NCBI GenBank assembly: GCA_024401455.1
Contig: JAKSLA010000008.1
Span: 1 to 64,000, forward strand
DNA from: Paludibacteraceae bacterium
GTDB taxonomy: Bacteria > Bacteroidota > Bacteroidia > Bacteroidales > Paludibacteraceae
DNA: 64,000 nt
Direction: 5' to 3'
Both the position numbers and the translations under genes were made by a program. This document shows positions 1 to 9,021 of the stretch, in pieces. Numbering within the stretch: position 1 is the stretch's first letter; each line of letters starts with the position of its first letter. Below the pieces are notes generated by a model. That model had not been told where the DNA came from, ran no database searches, and saw only the letters and a program-made list of their open reading frames with translations.

Positions 1-3000
1 TGATTGTTACCGTATATGTGCCGGCTGTGGTTGGTGTACCGCTGATCTTGCCAGCAGCAAAAGTCAATCCGGCCGGCAAAGTACTGGTCGTAACCGTTGC
101 GTTCGCACTGGTGATTACGACTGGAGTAATCGCTGTATTTGCACAAACGGTTTGTGACAAGTTTGTGGCAGACAACTCCACCAATGGGTTAACCGTCACC
201 ACAACATCATCAGATGCCGTACAACCATTGGCATCAGTAACCGTTACCGTATAAGTAGTGGTTGCCGTTGGGGTTGCAGTAACCGCAGCCGTATTGGTAT
301 TGTCCAATCCTGTTGAAGGAGACCAAACATAAGAAGAGGCTTTGGCCGAAGTTGCCGTCAAATCAACAGATGCGCCTTTACAGATTGCTACATCCGCTGG
401 AGCCGTAACATTCAAATCATTGGCAGGAATGACAACCACAACATCTTTGGTCGATGTCTTGTTGCATGCCCCCTTCACCGTTACGGTCACAGTTATATTT
501 TGTGCAGTGGCTGTTTGTGTATATTTCGTTCCTGCCGCAACACTTTGTCCGACAAATGTAACCGCACCACCACATGGATCAGAAGAAGCCGCCAATGTCG
601 CTGCCTCCAAATCTGGAATTGAATATTGGCAATTAGTAGCCTCCAACGCAGCAGGCACTGTAATCGCACCAATAGCAGGGGCCTCGCCTACCGTCCATGT
701 ATAATCTACCGAAACAGGTGTAGCCGCAACGCCACAACTATTCGTATAGGTAGCCGTATAGGTTCTTGTATGATTGCAACCGACTACATTATCTGTTGAC
801 GCCACCGTTGCAGAAGCAGAGACATTACAATCATCTGTAACGGTAAAATCAGCAGCTGTCAATGCTGGGATCGATGCTGGGTCACAACCTAAATCACGGC
901 CCGACTTCTTCGCTACAATAACAGGAGCCGCAGGTGCTTTTACTGAGATAGTGGCAGTTGCCGTATTACTTTCACATCCATTGCCATCTACCACATTCAA
1001 TGAAATCGGATAATCCTTTTCGCATGGTGAGGCAGGAATCGTCACATGAGTAGTATAAGAAGCGCCCGTCTGCGATATTTCCTTCTTGTCAAACGTCAAA
1101 TCGCCATTCCATACATATTTATAATCAGCAACGCCACCCGTCACACTACCTGTCACATCAAGGGTACCGATGTTTGGACAGATGGATGTTGGAAGATCGG
1201 CAATGGAGACTTCCGGCAAATCATTCACCGTAATCGTCTTATCTACATGAGACTGACAATTCGTAGTCTTATTCGTCAGTGTCAAAGCGACCATCTTCGC
1301 TCCCGAAGTTGCCCAATTAACGGTAATCCTATTCGTACCATTACCATTAATAATAGAACCGCCATCGACACTCCACACATAGGTATAATCTGACGTGTTA
1401 CCCACCGTCTCTTCAATAACCAAGTCTGAATTCTTACAAACGGCATCATCAGAAGAAAGTTCTGGCACGACAGACTCCACCACATGAATAGTGACATTCT
1501 CCGCTCCTGAAGTACAAGTACCGCCCGAGAGCGTATAAACGATGTCACCGGCAACCTCTGGGGTACCAGAAACAGTGAATGTGTTTTTGCCTGTAGTCTG
1601 AGGCACATTGTAACCCAAATCCTTCGAGAAGTTGTTCACACATTGCAATGGAGTTGTTTGGTATTGTCCTCCATTATAATAAGGTGTTGAGACCTGAGCC
1701 TTCAATGTGTAAACCTTTTCCGGATCCAAACCTGCTCCCCAGTCCGGACCTTGCGCCGGTATTTGCTGCGAACCATAACAATTATGACTCGAAGAGATTA
1801 CATTCCCATCCTCGTCCTCAAACGACAAATCAAAACATACCGTTGTATTGGCATCTCTAATATCCTGAGGCAAGTTGTTTGAAATATAGAAATAGATGAC
1901 TCGACTATCATTATAAGCCCACTCGAAATTACCATATTCTGTACCATCATGGTGAGGAGGAATCACAATTCCGACTTGCTCACAAGGGATAACTTCCTCT
2001 GCTCCTCCTGAGGATGCGCCATCTTTCGACAATGCTGTCGTTAAGCCTGTATCATCACCCGTCTTCGTAAACGAAATGGTACCTGAATTAGACTTCACGC
2101 TCACCTCCTGGATGGGAGTTCCCAAACAAGCCGTCTGCTCCAATGTGCCTGCTAACACTTCAAAGCCTGAGCCTACTGATTTTTCCTCAAAATAAGCCAC
2201 CAAATCAATTTCTTTGTTGACATTGATTTTTCTCGTCTTGTCAGTCACGCCATCGCTCCAACGGGAGAATTCGTGACAAGTAGCAGGACGCGCAGTAAAG
2301 GTAACAGATTGGTTACAATAACCCGTTGTGAATCCTGATGACTTTTCTGCGCCATCTGACACAATTGAAACAGTACCCTTTGCTTCATCTTCTGAAACAG
2401 CATTGACTACATACGACCCATTATTGGAAAAATTTGCACGATATTCAATATTTCGATCTACAACAACCTCAAAAACTGCAGGCTCATATAAGGTTCCATT
2501 CCACCAATAATTTTCATAATATTTCCAATTGTCGAATTTCATACACGCCCCTGGCTCTGCATGATATAAAACTTTTGTACCACAAGGCACAGTTGCAGAC
2601 TTGCCATAATTTACAGTTCCATCTTCCGACGTAATATACACATCTCCAGATTGACCATCCATTATATTCACTGATGCTGTATAATTATTAGCTTTTATTG
2701 TGAAAGTTTTCGAATCACAATATCCCACATACATATCATCTACATAAACGTGTGTCCTGACAATATAATCCTTCCCAGGATTAAAGACGGTAGAAGAGAA
2801 TACAGAAGAAAAAGTAGCGCCATCGTCTTCACTATATTGATACGTTTTTTCCGTCACACTAGATCCTCCCGATTGAGAAACTGATATATATTTTGTTATG
2901 TCGTCAATTGTTACATAACACTTGCCTTGTTCAGGACTCAACTCCGCTGGCAAAGTTTCGTTACAGTCAAACGTAATATCACAGATAGGAATTGTTAGAG

Positions 3001-3925
3001 ACCTAACTACAGTGCCATTTGCCTTTAAATCAAACGTTTTAGAACGATCATTACTACCGACCTTTATACTCAAATCAAATTGATGAGTTGTTGATCCGGT
3101 TTTCTTTACACCACCCAATTCATAAGTAATCGTTGGACATGCGTTCTCAACAGTAACACGTGCCGTAGTATTATTTTTGGCACAATCAGGGACATTCACT
3201 ATTTGCGGGAAACACATTGGCACCGTAAGCGTTGCCGCTTCTTTTCCCACCGTACAAGTAAAATTGAGATCTCCCGTCACATTTGAAGGAACATCAAAAA
3301 GAAATTTGCCATTCGCCGTTATCTGTTTGGTACCTGTATGTCCTTTCCCATCGTCGTATTTAAGAGTAATTTTATTTCCAGAAAAATTCTCAGCAGATAA
3401 TTCCAACGCGCTACCAGGGCAAAAGCATTTCTCTGTAGAGCGCAAAGTAGGAGCACTTGTCCGTACATTTATCGTTACGAAATCTTTATATACATAAGAA
3501 ACATATCGATAACAAATAACAAACCAAAAGCTACCATTAGTTCTATTTCCATAATAAAAATCGAATGTACTCTTGTTGTAATCATTTGGAATCTTCACCC
3601 GCAACGAATTTTCAGTTCTACCAGCAACCGAAAGAAGGGAACCAGCAGGGCAAGCAGACGGATTACGACAAATCACGAGCGTAACACTCGAATTATTACA
3701 ATCTTCCAACTTTTCCGTATTAAACTCATATTTTGAAATATCTTCGTCAAATGTAATGAGGACCTCATCACCGGGATCAGCCATTAATTTTCCATTAGGA
3801 TAGGTAATCGTATAAGCAGACCAAGCGCATTGAAAGCCGACGCCCCAAAACAGCACAGCAAGCATGCATTTAACCCACGCCATTTTAACAATATTTTTGA
3901 AATCGTATGTAAATAACCCTTTCAT
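1..3925 (-). CDS. Giant secreted adhesin-like protein, N-terminal part (runs off the window)
   Basis: One frame stays open on the minus strand from ATG 3925 to the window edge, giving at least 1,308 residues with no stop. A second in-frame ATG at 3883 directly precedes a signal-peptide-like hydrophobic stretch, so either start is possible. Residues ~420-575 contain two InlB B-repeat-like units with the phrases FDNW and FSRWSDG. From ~residue 750 onward there are Ig/PKD/HYR-like repeats with regularly spaced cysteines and phrases such as GTPTTAGTYTVTI and TYTVTVTDANGC. This is typical of large Bacteroidetes surface proteins that carry a T9SS or gliding-associated C-terminal domain, but that end is outside the window. 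The likely role is adhesion or surface structure (inference). No enzyme domain was seen. Small plus-strand frames here are antisense shadows. Confidence 0.85.
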   Translation of the reverse strand, partial: MKGLFTYDFKNIVKMAWVKCMLAVLFWGVGFQCAWSAYTITYPNGKLMADPGDEVLITFDEDISKYEFNTEKLEDCNNSSVTLVICRNPSACPAGSLLSVAGRTENSLRVKIPNDYNKSTFDFYYGNRTNGSFWFVICYRYVSYVYKDFVTINVRTSAPTLRSTEKCFCPGSALELSAENFSGNKITLKYDDGKGHTGTKQITANGKFLFDVPSNVTGDLNFTCTVGKEAATLTVPMCFPQIVNVPDCAKNNTTARVTVENACPTITYELGGVKKTGSTTHQFDLSIKVGSNDRSKTFDLKANGTVVRSLTIPICDITFDCNETLPAELSPEQGKCYVTIDDITKYISVSQSGGSSVTEKTYQYSEDDGATFSSVFSSTVFNPGKDYIVRTHVYVDDMYVGYCDSKTFTIKANNYTASVNIMDGQSGDVYITSEDGTVNYGKSATVPCGTKVLYHAEPGACMKFDNWKYYENYWWNGTLYEPAVFEVVVDRNIEYRANFSNNGSYVVNAVSEDEAKGTVSIVSDGAEKSSGFTTGYCNQSVTFTARPATCHEFSRWSDGVTDKTRKINVNKEIDLVAYFEEKSVGSGFEVLAGTLEQTACLGTPIQEVSVKSNSGTISFTKTGDDTGLTTALSKDGASSGGAEEVIPCEQVGIVIPPHHDGTEYGNFEWAYNDSRVIYFYISNNLPQDIRDANTTVCFDLSFEDEDGNVISSSHNCYGSQQIPAQGPDWGAGLDPEKVYTLKAQVSTPYYNGGQYQTTPLQCVNNFSKDLGYNVPQTTGKNTFTVSGTPEVAGDIVYTLSGGTCTSGAENVTIHVVESVVPELSSDDAVCKNSDLVIEETVGNTSDYTYVWSVDGGSIINGNGTNRITVNWATSGAKMVALTLTNKTTNCQSHVDKTITVNDLPEVSIADLPTSICPNIGTLDVTGSVTGGVADYKYVWNGDLTFDKKEISQTGASYTTHVTIPASPCEKDYPISLNVVDGNGCESNTATATISVKAPAAPVIVAKKSGRDLGCDPASIPALTAADFTVTDDCNVSASATVASTDNVVGCNHTRTYTATYTNSCGVAATPVSVDYTWTVGEAPAIGAITVPAALEATNCQYSIPDLEAATLAASSDPCGGAVTFVGQSVAAGTKYTQTATAQNITVTVTVKGACNKTSTKDVVVVIPANDLNVTAPADVAICKGASVDLTATSAKASSYVWSPSTGLDNTNTAAVTATPTATTTYTVTVTDANGCTASDDVVVTVNPLVELSATNLSQTVCANTAITPVVITSANATVTTSTLPAGLTFAAGKISGTPTTAGTYTVTI

Positions 3926-4111
3926 ATCGTCGTTTGTATCAAATCAAAAACAAATTTCCTTCAAAAAAAACAGCGAAAACACTCAAATAAGAACTACTAA
4001 CTTACTTTCCTCCCATAGACAAAAGTTTAGCACACGAAACTGCAATTAAATGATTTACAGTTAGTTGAAGTTCATTTCTAAGCAACACCATTCTTTCATA
4101 AATATACAAGG

Positions 4112-4142
4112 CAAAAGTACCACTTTTTATTGAGACTTCAAA
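4112..4142 (-). promoter_or_regulatory. Promoter of the giant adhesin gene
   Basis: Reading the minus strand, TTTG (4142-4139) is followed after 19 bases by TACTTTTG (4119-4112), a full match to the Bacteroidetes -33/-7 pattern. Transcription should start near 4105, giving a leader of about 180 nt before ATG 3925. Confidence 0.7.
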
Positions 4143-4303
4143 ATATTGATATTTAGAATTTTACCACTCAATTGTTAAAGAAAATGATGATACCGCCAGA
4201 GAAACACCCACACAAACTTGCTGACACATGGACAAAACGACTCGGACTATTTTTCCACGAACGTTTTTTGAAATACAATGCCCTTACTTTCAATTAAAAT
4301 ATC

Positions 4304-4311
4304 TAACTTTG
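4304..4311 (+). promoter_or_regulatory. -7 box of typA
   Basis: TAACTTTG matches TAnnTTTG and lies 28 bases before the typA ATG. No clear TTTG is found at the normal -33 distance. Confidence 0.5.
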
Positions 4312-4339
4312 CACTCCAAATAAAATTCGTAGATAGAAA

Positions 4340-6142
4340 ATGCAAAAAATTAGAAATGTAGCAATTATTGCTCACGTTGACCACGGCAAGACCACTTTGG
4401 TGGACAAGATGCTTTTGGCAGGCCAGTTATTCAAGGATCACGAGAAACCTCAAGATTTGATTCTCGACAACAACGACCTTGAAAGGGAGCGAGGTATAAC
4501 AATCGTCTCTAAGAATGTTTCTATCCGATACAAAGACTACAAAATCAACATTATAGATACTCCAGGACACTCCGACTTCGGAGGCGAGGTAGAACGTGTG
4601 CTCAACATGGCAGACGGTGTACTTCTTCTTGTCGATGCGTTTGAAGGCCCAATGCCTCAAACTCGTTTCGTGCTCCAAAAAGCACTCCAAATCGGCTTGA
4701 AGCCTATCGTTGTCATCAACAAGGTGGACAAACCTAACTGCCGCCCTGACGAAGTACAAGAAGAGGTGTTCGACCTTATGTTCAACCTCGACGCTACCGA
4801 AGAGCAACTCGACTTCCCTACCATCTACGGTTCGGCTAAGAACAACTGGATGTCGGACGACTGGAAGAAGCCTCGCGAAAACGATATCACGCCAGTGCTC
4901 GATGCTATCATCGAACACATCCCAGAGCCTGAATATTTGGAGGGAACGCCTCAAATGTTGGTCACTTCACTCGACTTCTCCGCTTACGTCGGTCGTATCG
5001 CTATCGGTCGTATCCACCGCGGTTCGTTGAAGGAAAATCAAGAGGTGGCTTTGGCTAAGCGCGACGGAACTATCGTAAGATCAAGAATCAAGGAACTTCA
5101 CGTTTTCGAGGGATTCGGACGTGCAAAGGTTCAGGAGGCTCACTGCGGCGAAATATGTGCCGTAGTAGGTATCGAAGGCTTCGAAATCGGCGATTCTATT
5201 TGTAGCATCGAGAACCCAGAGCCATTGCCTCCAATCGCAATCGACGAGCCTACCATGAGCATGGTGTTCGCCATCAACGACTCTCCTTTCTTCGGAAAAG
5301 AGGGAAAATTCGTAACATCAAGACATATCAACGACCGTTTGGAGAAGGAGTTGGACCGCAACTTGGCCCTTCGCGTAAAGAAAGATCCAACGGATGATAA
5401 ATGGACCGTTTTCGGTCGTGGTGTGCTCCACTTGTCCGTACTCATCGAGACAATGCGTCGCGAGGGCTACGAGTTGCAAGTCGGCCAACCTCAAGTTATC
5501 ATCAAAGAGATTGACGGCGTAAAATGCGAGCCTGTCGAACAACTCACCATCGACCTTCCTGACGAAGTTTCCGGTAAGATCATCGAGATGGTCGCTACCC
5601 GTAAGGGCGACATGGTTTCCATGGAGAGAAAGGGCGACCGCGTCCACTTGGAATTCAACATTCCGTCAAGAGGTATCATCGGTCTTCGTACCAATGTCTT
5701 GACGGCTTCTGCAGGTGAGGCTGTCATGGCTCACCGCTTCCTCGAATACCAACCTTACAAGGGAGAAATCGAGCGTCGTGCCAACGGATCAATGATCGCC
5801 ATGGAGAGCGGAACTGCTTTCGCATACGCTTTGGATAAACTTCAAGACCGTGGTAAGTTCTTCATCTTCCCTCAAGACGAGGTTTATGCAGGACAAGTTG
5901 TCGGCGAGCACTCAAAGGATATCGACTTGGTGGTGAACGTAACAAAGGCTAAGCAGTTGACCAACATGCGTTCTAAGAGTTCTGATGACAAGGCAAGAAT
6001 CATCCCTCCTGTAGTCTTCTCTTTGGAAGAGGCTTTGGAATACATCAAGGAGGATGAGTACGTTGAGGTTACGCCTAAGAGCATGCGTTTGAGAAAAATC
6101 ATTCTCGACGAGAACGAGAGAAAGAAGGCTAACAGACAATAA
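4340..6142 (+). CDS. typA: Ribosome-associated GTPase TypA/BipA
   Basis: 600 residues, the usual length of TypA/BipA, a translational GTPase of the EF-G superfamily that binds 70S ribosomes and is linked to stress adaptation and 50S assembly. G-domain motifs are all visible: AHVDHGKTT (11-19), RERGITI (49-55), DTPGH (73-77) and NKVD (127-130). EF-G-like domains II, III and V follow, and then the TypA-specific C-terminal domain with SRGIIGLR and a K/R-rich tail ending NERKKANRQ. The start is fixed by the N-terminal alignment ([16 protein letters not shown]) and by the -7 box 28 bases upstream. It appears monocistronic, with a strong hairpin at 6175-6201. Confidence 0.98.
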   Translation: MQKIRNVAIIAHVDHGKTTLVDKMLLAGQLFKDHEKPQDLILDNNDLERERGITIVSKNVSIRYKDYKINIIDTPGHSDFGGEVERVLNMADGVLLLVDAFEGPMPQTRFVLQKALQIGLKPIVVINKVDKPNCRPDEVQEEVFDLMFNLDATEEQLDFPTIYGSAKNNWMSDDWKKPRENDITPVLDAIIEHIPEPEYLEGTPQMLVTSLDFSAYVGRIAIGRIHRGSLKENQEVALAKRDGTIVRSRIKELHVFEGFGRAKVQEAHCGEICAVVGIEGFEIGDSICSIENPEPLPPIAIDEPTMSMVFAINDSPFFGKEGKFVTSRHINDRLEKELDRNLALRVKKDPTDDKWTVFGRGVLHLSVLIETMRREGYELQVGQPQVIIKEIDGVKCEPVEQLTIDLPDEVSGKIIEMVATRKGDMVSMERKGDRVHLEFNIPSRGIIGLRTNVLTASAGEAVMAHRFLEYQPYKGEIERRANGSMIAMESGTAFAYALDKLQDRGKFFIFPQDEVYAGQVVGEHSKDIDLVVNVTKAKQLTNMRSKSSDDKARIIPPVVFSLEEALEYIKEDEYVEVTPKSMRLRKIILDENERKKANRQ

Positions 6143-6173
6143 GACAAAACATCCGAAAAGGATACACCATAGG

Positions 6174-6210
6174 GAGAGGATGCTCAAAAAGGGCATCCTC
6201 TTCTGTTTGT
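6174..6210 (+). terminator. Terminator after typA
   Basis: AGAGGATGC (6175-6183) pairs perfectly with GCATCCTCT (6193-6201) around a nine-base loop, followed by a T-rich run. It lies between typA and mnmD. Confidence 0.75.
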
Positions 6211-6231
6211 ACCAGTTCCAACCTAATCATC

Positions 6232-6894
6232 ATGGAAATAGATATTCAAAAAACGGCCGACGGCAGCCAAACGCTGTTTGTGCCTTCGCTCGAAGAGCAT
6301 TACCATTCGATCAAAGGAGCCTTGACCGAATCACAACATATATTCATCCACATGGGTTTTCAGGCCTGCAAATGCGAAGAGCCACGCATATTGGAGATTG
6401 GATTCGGAACCGGGCTAAACGCTCTGCTAACCATAGAAGAAGCGGAAAAAACGCAGCGGAAAACACATTACACCTCATTAGAACGCTTTCCGCTCTCCAT
6501 GGAGATCATCCAGCAATTGGACTACCCAAAATTAGTCCAGCCGCAAACAGCGGCTTTCTATCTCCCATTGCACCAAGCCCCCTGGAACGAATGGCACGAA
6601 ATCACCTCACACTTTCGCCTCAAGAAGGTGGAATGCGACTTTACGCAACTAACCATTAAAGAACAATACGATGTGATTTACTACGACGCGTTTGCCCCCG
6701 AAAAACAGCCGGAGATGTGGACGCAAGAGATCTTCAACCAAATGTATGAATGTCTTGCCACAAACGGGATCCTTGTCACCTATTGCGCCAAGGGCGTGGT
6801 ACGCAGAATGCTACAGTCTGCAGGATTTACAGTAGAAAGACTCCCCGGCCCTCCGAATGGGAAGAGGGAGATACTGAGGGGGAAGAGAGAGTGA
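6232..6894 (+). CDS. mnmD: MnmD: tRNA 5-methylaminomethyl-2-thiouridine-forming methyltransferase (MnmC-like domain)
   Basis: 220 residues. This is the stand-alone methyltransferase half of MnmC (DUF752 family), which uses SAM to methylate the aminomethyl group on wobble uridine 34 of certain tRNAs. The SAM-binding loop is EIGFGTGLNA (~54-63). The family hallmark YYDAFAPEKQPEMW is present (~148-161), as is CAKGVVRRML near the C-terminus. There is no FAD-oxidoreductase (MnmC1) domain, as usual in Bacteroidetes. The last residues (GKREILRGKRE) are charged and probably variable. It sits alone between the typA terminator and a short repeat-rich spacer. Confidence 0.92.
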   Translation: MEIDIQKTADGSQTLFVPSLEEHYHSIKGALTESQHIFIHMGFQACKCEEPRILEIGFGTGLNALLTIEEAEKTQRKTHYTSLERFPLSMEIIQQLDYPKLVQPQTAAFYLPLHQAPWNEWHEITSHFRLKKVECDFTQLTIKEQYDVIYYDAFAPEKQPEMWTQEIFNQMYECLATNGILVTYCAKGVVRRMLQSAGFTVERLPGPPNGKREILRGKRE

Positions 6895-6898
6895 TGTG

Positions 6899-6944
6899 AA
6901 TTAAGAATTAAGAGTTAAGAGTTAAGAGTTAAGAATTAAGAATT
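6899..6944 (+). repeat. Seven-base tandem repeat (TTAAGAR)n
   Basis: About six head-to-tail copies of TTAAGAG/TTAAGAA lie just after the mnmD stop. The array is short and imperfect, with no coding potential. Confidence 0.8.
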
Positions 6945-6960
6945 CGGTGGGGTGCTTCCC

Positions 6961-7037
6961 CCGTAGAGACGTTCCCATGGGCATCTCATTCCAATTAAGA
7001 ATTCTATGGGTTGCGCGGCTATGCCCAACCCATAGAA
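6961..7037. repeat. Intergenic GTAGAGACG element and 12-bp inverted repeat
   Basis: CCGTAGAGACG (6961-6971) matches the start of the palindromic element at 36547. Just downstream, TTCTATGGGTTG (7002-7013) is perfectly inverted at 7026-7037 around a GC-rich 12-base centre. Both look like small dispersed intergenic palindromes, not gene-specific signals. Confidence 0.55.
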
Positions 7038-7040
7038 AAC

Positions 7041-7072
7041 AAAAAAGGCTCCTTTATCAAGGAGCCCTATTT
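7041..7072 (-). terminator. Terminator of rpsT
   Basis: GGCTCCTT (7047-7054) pairs with AAGGAGCC (7059-7066) around a 4-base loop, and the minus strand then runs into six T. It can also act from the other side, where TATTTTG follows. Confidence 0.85.
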
Positions 7073-7088
7073 TGTACGAATCAACTAA

Positions 7089-7340
7089 TTAAAGTTTGTT
7101 GATCATCTTAGCCAACTTAGACTTCAAGTTGCTTGCCTTATTCTTGTGGATAACGTTCTTCTTAGCCAACTTATCCAACATTTTAGACACCTTTGGAAGC
7201 ATGCTTGCTGCTGCTTCTTTGTCCTTAGTAGCACGAAGATCTCTTACAGCGTTACGAGCAGTCTTTGCATAATATCTGTTTTGCAAATTCTTTGTCTCTG
7301 TCTGTCTGATTCTCTTTATTGACGATTTGTGATTTGCCAT
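7089..7340 (-). CDS. rpsT: 30S ribosomal protein S20 (bS20)
   Basis: 83 residues, normal for bS20, which binds 16S rRNA early in 30S assembly. The N-terminus [15 protein letters not shown] and the lysine/arginine-rich helical body ending KLAKMINKL are characteristic. The start is secure from family alignment. tRNA-Glu lies 23 bases upstream on the same strand, and the only good promoter lies before that tRNA. The two genes are therefore probably transcribed together, with tRNA processing releasing the rpsT message. A strong terminator follows the stop. Confidence 0.98.
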   Translation of the reverse strand: MANHKSSIKRIRQTETKNLQNRYYAKTARNAVRDLRATKDKEAAASMLPKVSKMLDKLAKKNVIHKNKASNLKSKLAKMINKL

Positions 7341-7363
7341 CTTTTAATCTCTTTTATTGTTAG

Positions 7364-7435
7364 TAGCCCATAGGAGAATCGAACTCCTCTTTCAAGAATG
7401 AAAATCTTGCGTCCTAGCCGATAGACGAATGGGCC
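7364..7435 (-). tRNA. tRNA-Glu (anticodon UUC)
   Basis: 72 nt. The acceptor stem is GGCCCAT/ATGGGCT with one G-U pair. The anticodon stem CAAGA/TCTTG encloses loop TTTTCAT, placing TTC at positions 34-36. The T-arm is AGGAG-TTCGATT-CTCCT. The 3' CCA is not encoded. It reads toward rpsT. Confidence 0.95.
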
Positions 7436-7479
7436 AGCCTTACTTTGCAATGATTAACCGTTGTTTCTCATTTGCGATG

Positions 7480-7511
7480 CAAAGGTATATACATTTGGTC
7501 AATCCTGCAAA
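7480..7511 (-). promoter_or_regulatory. Promoter of tRNA-Glu and rpsT
   Basis: On the minus strand TTTG (7511-7508), 20 bases, TACCTTTG (7487-7480). Start expected near 7473, about 37 nt before the tRNA. Confidence 0.75.
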
Positions 7512-7559
7512 TTATAGAACAACTTTTTTTATTTATTTTTCAAAACAAATGATAACCCA

Positions 7560-8183
7560 TTAATTTCCAATAACATCCCAACCTGTTGATTGGAGTCTTG
7601 ACTTTTCACCCAAGTATCCACCATGGTGTCTTTTGGCATATTCCTCGTTGGTAAAGGCGATTTTCTTCATGGTGCCAACCACCAAAACATCACCGATTAC
7701 GCTCATAACCGTAGTAGAAGTGGTCGGAGTCAAGCCCAACACACACACCTCTTTAGGTTTGCCTGTTGACAAACACACATCTGCCTCTTTGGCCAAAAGG
7801 CTATTCTCATCGCTTGTGATGACAATAAACTTCACATTCGGACGCAAACGGCGAGCCAAAGGCACCAACTCCACGATTTCGCGCGTCTTACCCGAGTTCG
7901 AAATCAGCAGCATTATATCATTCTCCTGCAAAACTCCCAAATCACCATGCTGCGCCTCGCTGGGTTGAAGGAAGACTGACGGTGTACCGGTCGAACTAAA
8001 TGTCGTTGCAATGTTCAACGCTATCTGTCCGGCCTTGCCCATTCCGCTTGTCACCAACTTACCTCCGCGCTTGTGAACTTGCGAGATGATCAGATCTATC
8101 GCCTTCTCATAATGGTCATTCACAGGAATATTGAGCACGGCTTCTGCCTCATGCTTCAATATTTTCTTTATATCTTCTATCAT
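7560..8183 (-). CDS. kdsD: SIS-domain sugar-phosphate isomerase, KpsF/GutQ/KdsD type (arabinose-5-phosphate isomerase)
   Basis: 207 residues comprising a single SIS domain. The family converts ribulose 5-phosphate to arabinose 5-phosphate, the first step to Kdo in lipopolysaccharide. Visible motifs are TSGMGKAGQIALNIATTFSS (~45-64), PSEAQHGDLG (~74-83) and SNSGKTREI (~95-103), which bind the sugar phosphate. The two C-terminal CBS domains of E. coli KdsD (~328 aa) are absent; single-domain versions are known in Bacteroidetes. A candidate -7 box, TATCTTTG, is at 8254-8247. A broader SIS function cannot be excluded without neighbouring kds genes. Confidence 0.8.
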   Translation of the reverse strand: MIEDIKKILKHEAEAVLNIPVNDHYEKAIDLIISQVHKRGGKLVTSGMGKAGQIALNIATTFSSTGTPSVFLQPSEAQHGDLGVLQENDIMLLISNSGKTREIVELVPLARRLRPNVKFIVITSDENSLLAKEADVCLSTGKPKEVCVLGLTPTTSTTVMSVIGDVLVVGTMKKIAFTNEEYAKRHHGGYLGEKSRLQSTGWDVIGN

Positions 8184-8329
8184 ATTATTAGCAATTTAAT
8201 TCAACACGCAACGGACTCCCGACGAAACGGGAAGCCATATTTTTTTCAAAGATATTAAAATTTGCTTGGATAACACCATTCCCGTCGGCACAATTTTTCA
8301 AAATTAAAAAAAGTCAAGAAGGGATGCCT

Positions 8330-8872
8330 TCACTTGATATAGGACCGCAGTTCGGACTGAATGGCCACGAGAGAATCAACCACTGCGAAACGGGAGCGAT
8401 ACTCCAACGGTGTAAAACGACGACTGAAAGCATTCTCCATCTGCAGTTTAATAGGTTCGTAGAAGCCATCTATATTATAAAGTATCACTTTTTTCTCGTG
8501 GCACCCCACTTGGCCAGAAGCAATGACATGAAAGATCTCGTCCAACGTACCAAACCCACCCGGCAAGGCAATGAACGCATCCGACCGCCTCATCAGTTCG
8601 TTTTTACGCTCAATCATGTCTTCCGTCAACACCAAATCGTCGGCATACGCACTTGCCAGCCCATGCTCATACATAAACCGAGGGAGAATGCCCATCGTCT
8701 CGCCGCCCGCCTCCTTCACACTGCGGGCGATACACTCCATCAATCCTTGAGCCGTTCCTCCATATAATATAGAGTGTCCATGTTCTCCTATCCAACGACC
8801 CAACTCGGCCGTCTGCTCATAATAGATGGGAGCCAAATTGTCGCTCGCCGAACAAAATATACCTATCTTCAT
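8330..8872 (-). CDS. LOG-family protein (cytokinin riboside 5'-monophosphate phosphoribohydrolase-like)
   Basis: 180 residues with the Rossmann-like LOG fold (TIGR00730 type). The signature PGGFGTLDEIF (~104-114) is intact, and YGGTAQGLM (~38-46) forms the phosphate-binding loop. Characterised members hydrolyse nucleoside 5'-monophosphates to free base and ribose 5-phosphate. The bacterial physiological substrate is often unknown, so a nucleotide-salvage role is inferred. It is followed at 147 bases by the KdsD-type gene on the same strand; co-transcription is possible but not shown. Confidence 0.88.
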   Translation of the reverse strand: MKIGIFCSASDNLAPIYYEQTAELGRWIGEHGHSILYGGTAQGLMECIARSVKEAGGETMGILPRFMYEHGLASAYADDLVLTEDMIERKNELMRRSDAFIALPGGFGTLDEIFHVIASGQVGCHEKKVILYNIDGFYEPIKLQMENAFSRRFTPLEYRSRFAVVDSLVAIQSELRSYIK

Positions 8873-8970
8873 CGTATTAAATTTTGAGTTGAAGATTCTT
8901 ATTTAATGCCTAAAAGTAAAAATAATTCTACAATCTTGCCACCTTACACCCACATCTTATCCTTATATTT

Positions 8971-9001
8971 TTTGCGGGCAACTATGTTTTGGCTAAATTT
9001 G
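8971..9001 (+). promoter_or_regulatory. Promoter of ubiE/menG; fixes the start codon
   Basis: TTTG (8971-8974), 19 bases, TAAATTTG (8994-9001). Transcription starts near 9007, so the upstream in-frame ATG at 8989 lies inside the promoter and cannot be used. Confidence 0.8.
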
Positions 9002-9021
9002 CAAAAATTTTCAATATTACG

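Larger units (their letters stand above)
3926..4339. other. Divergent intergenic region between the adhesin gene and typA
   Basis: This 414-base AT-rich stretch has no convincing ORF. It holds the leftward adhesin promoter (4112-4142) and the rightward typA -7 box (4304-4311). Nothing else was recognised. Confidence 0.7.

Noticed and set aside
18..3497. Plus-strand small ORFs over the first 3.5 kb
   Set aside because: They are antisense to the single open minus-strand frame and are low-complexity reflections of its Val/Thr-rich repeats.
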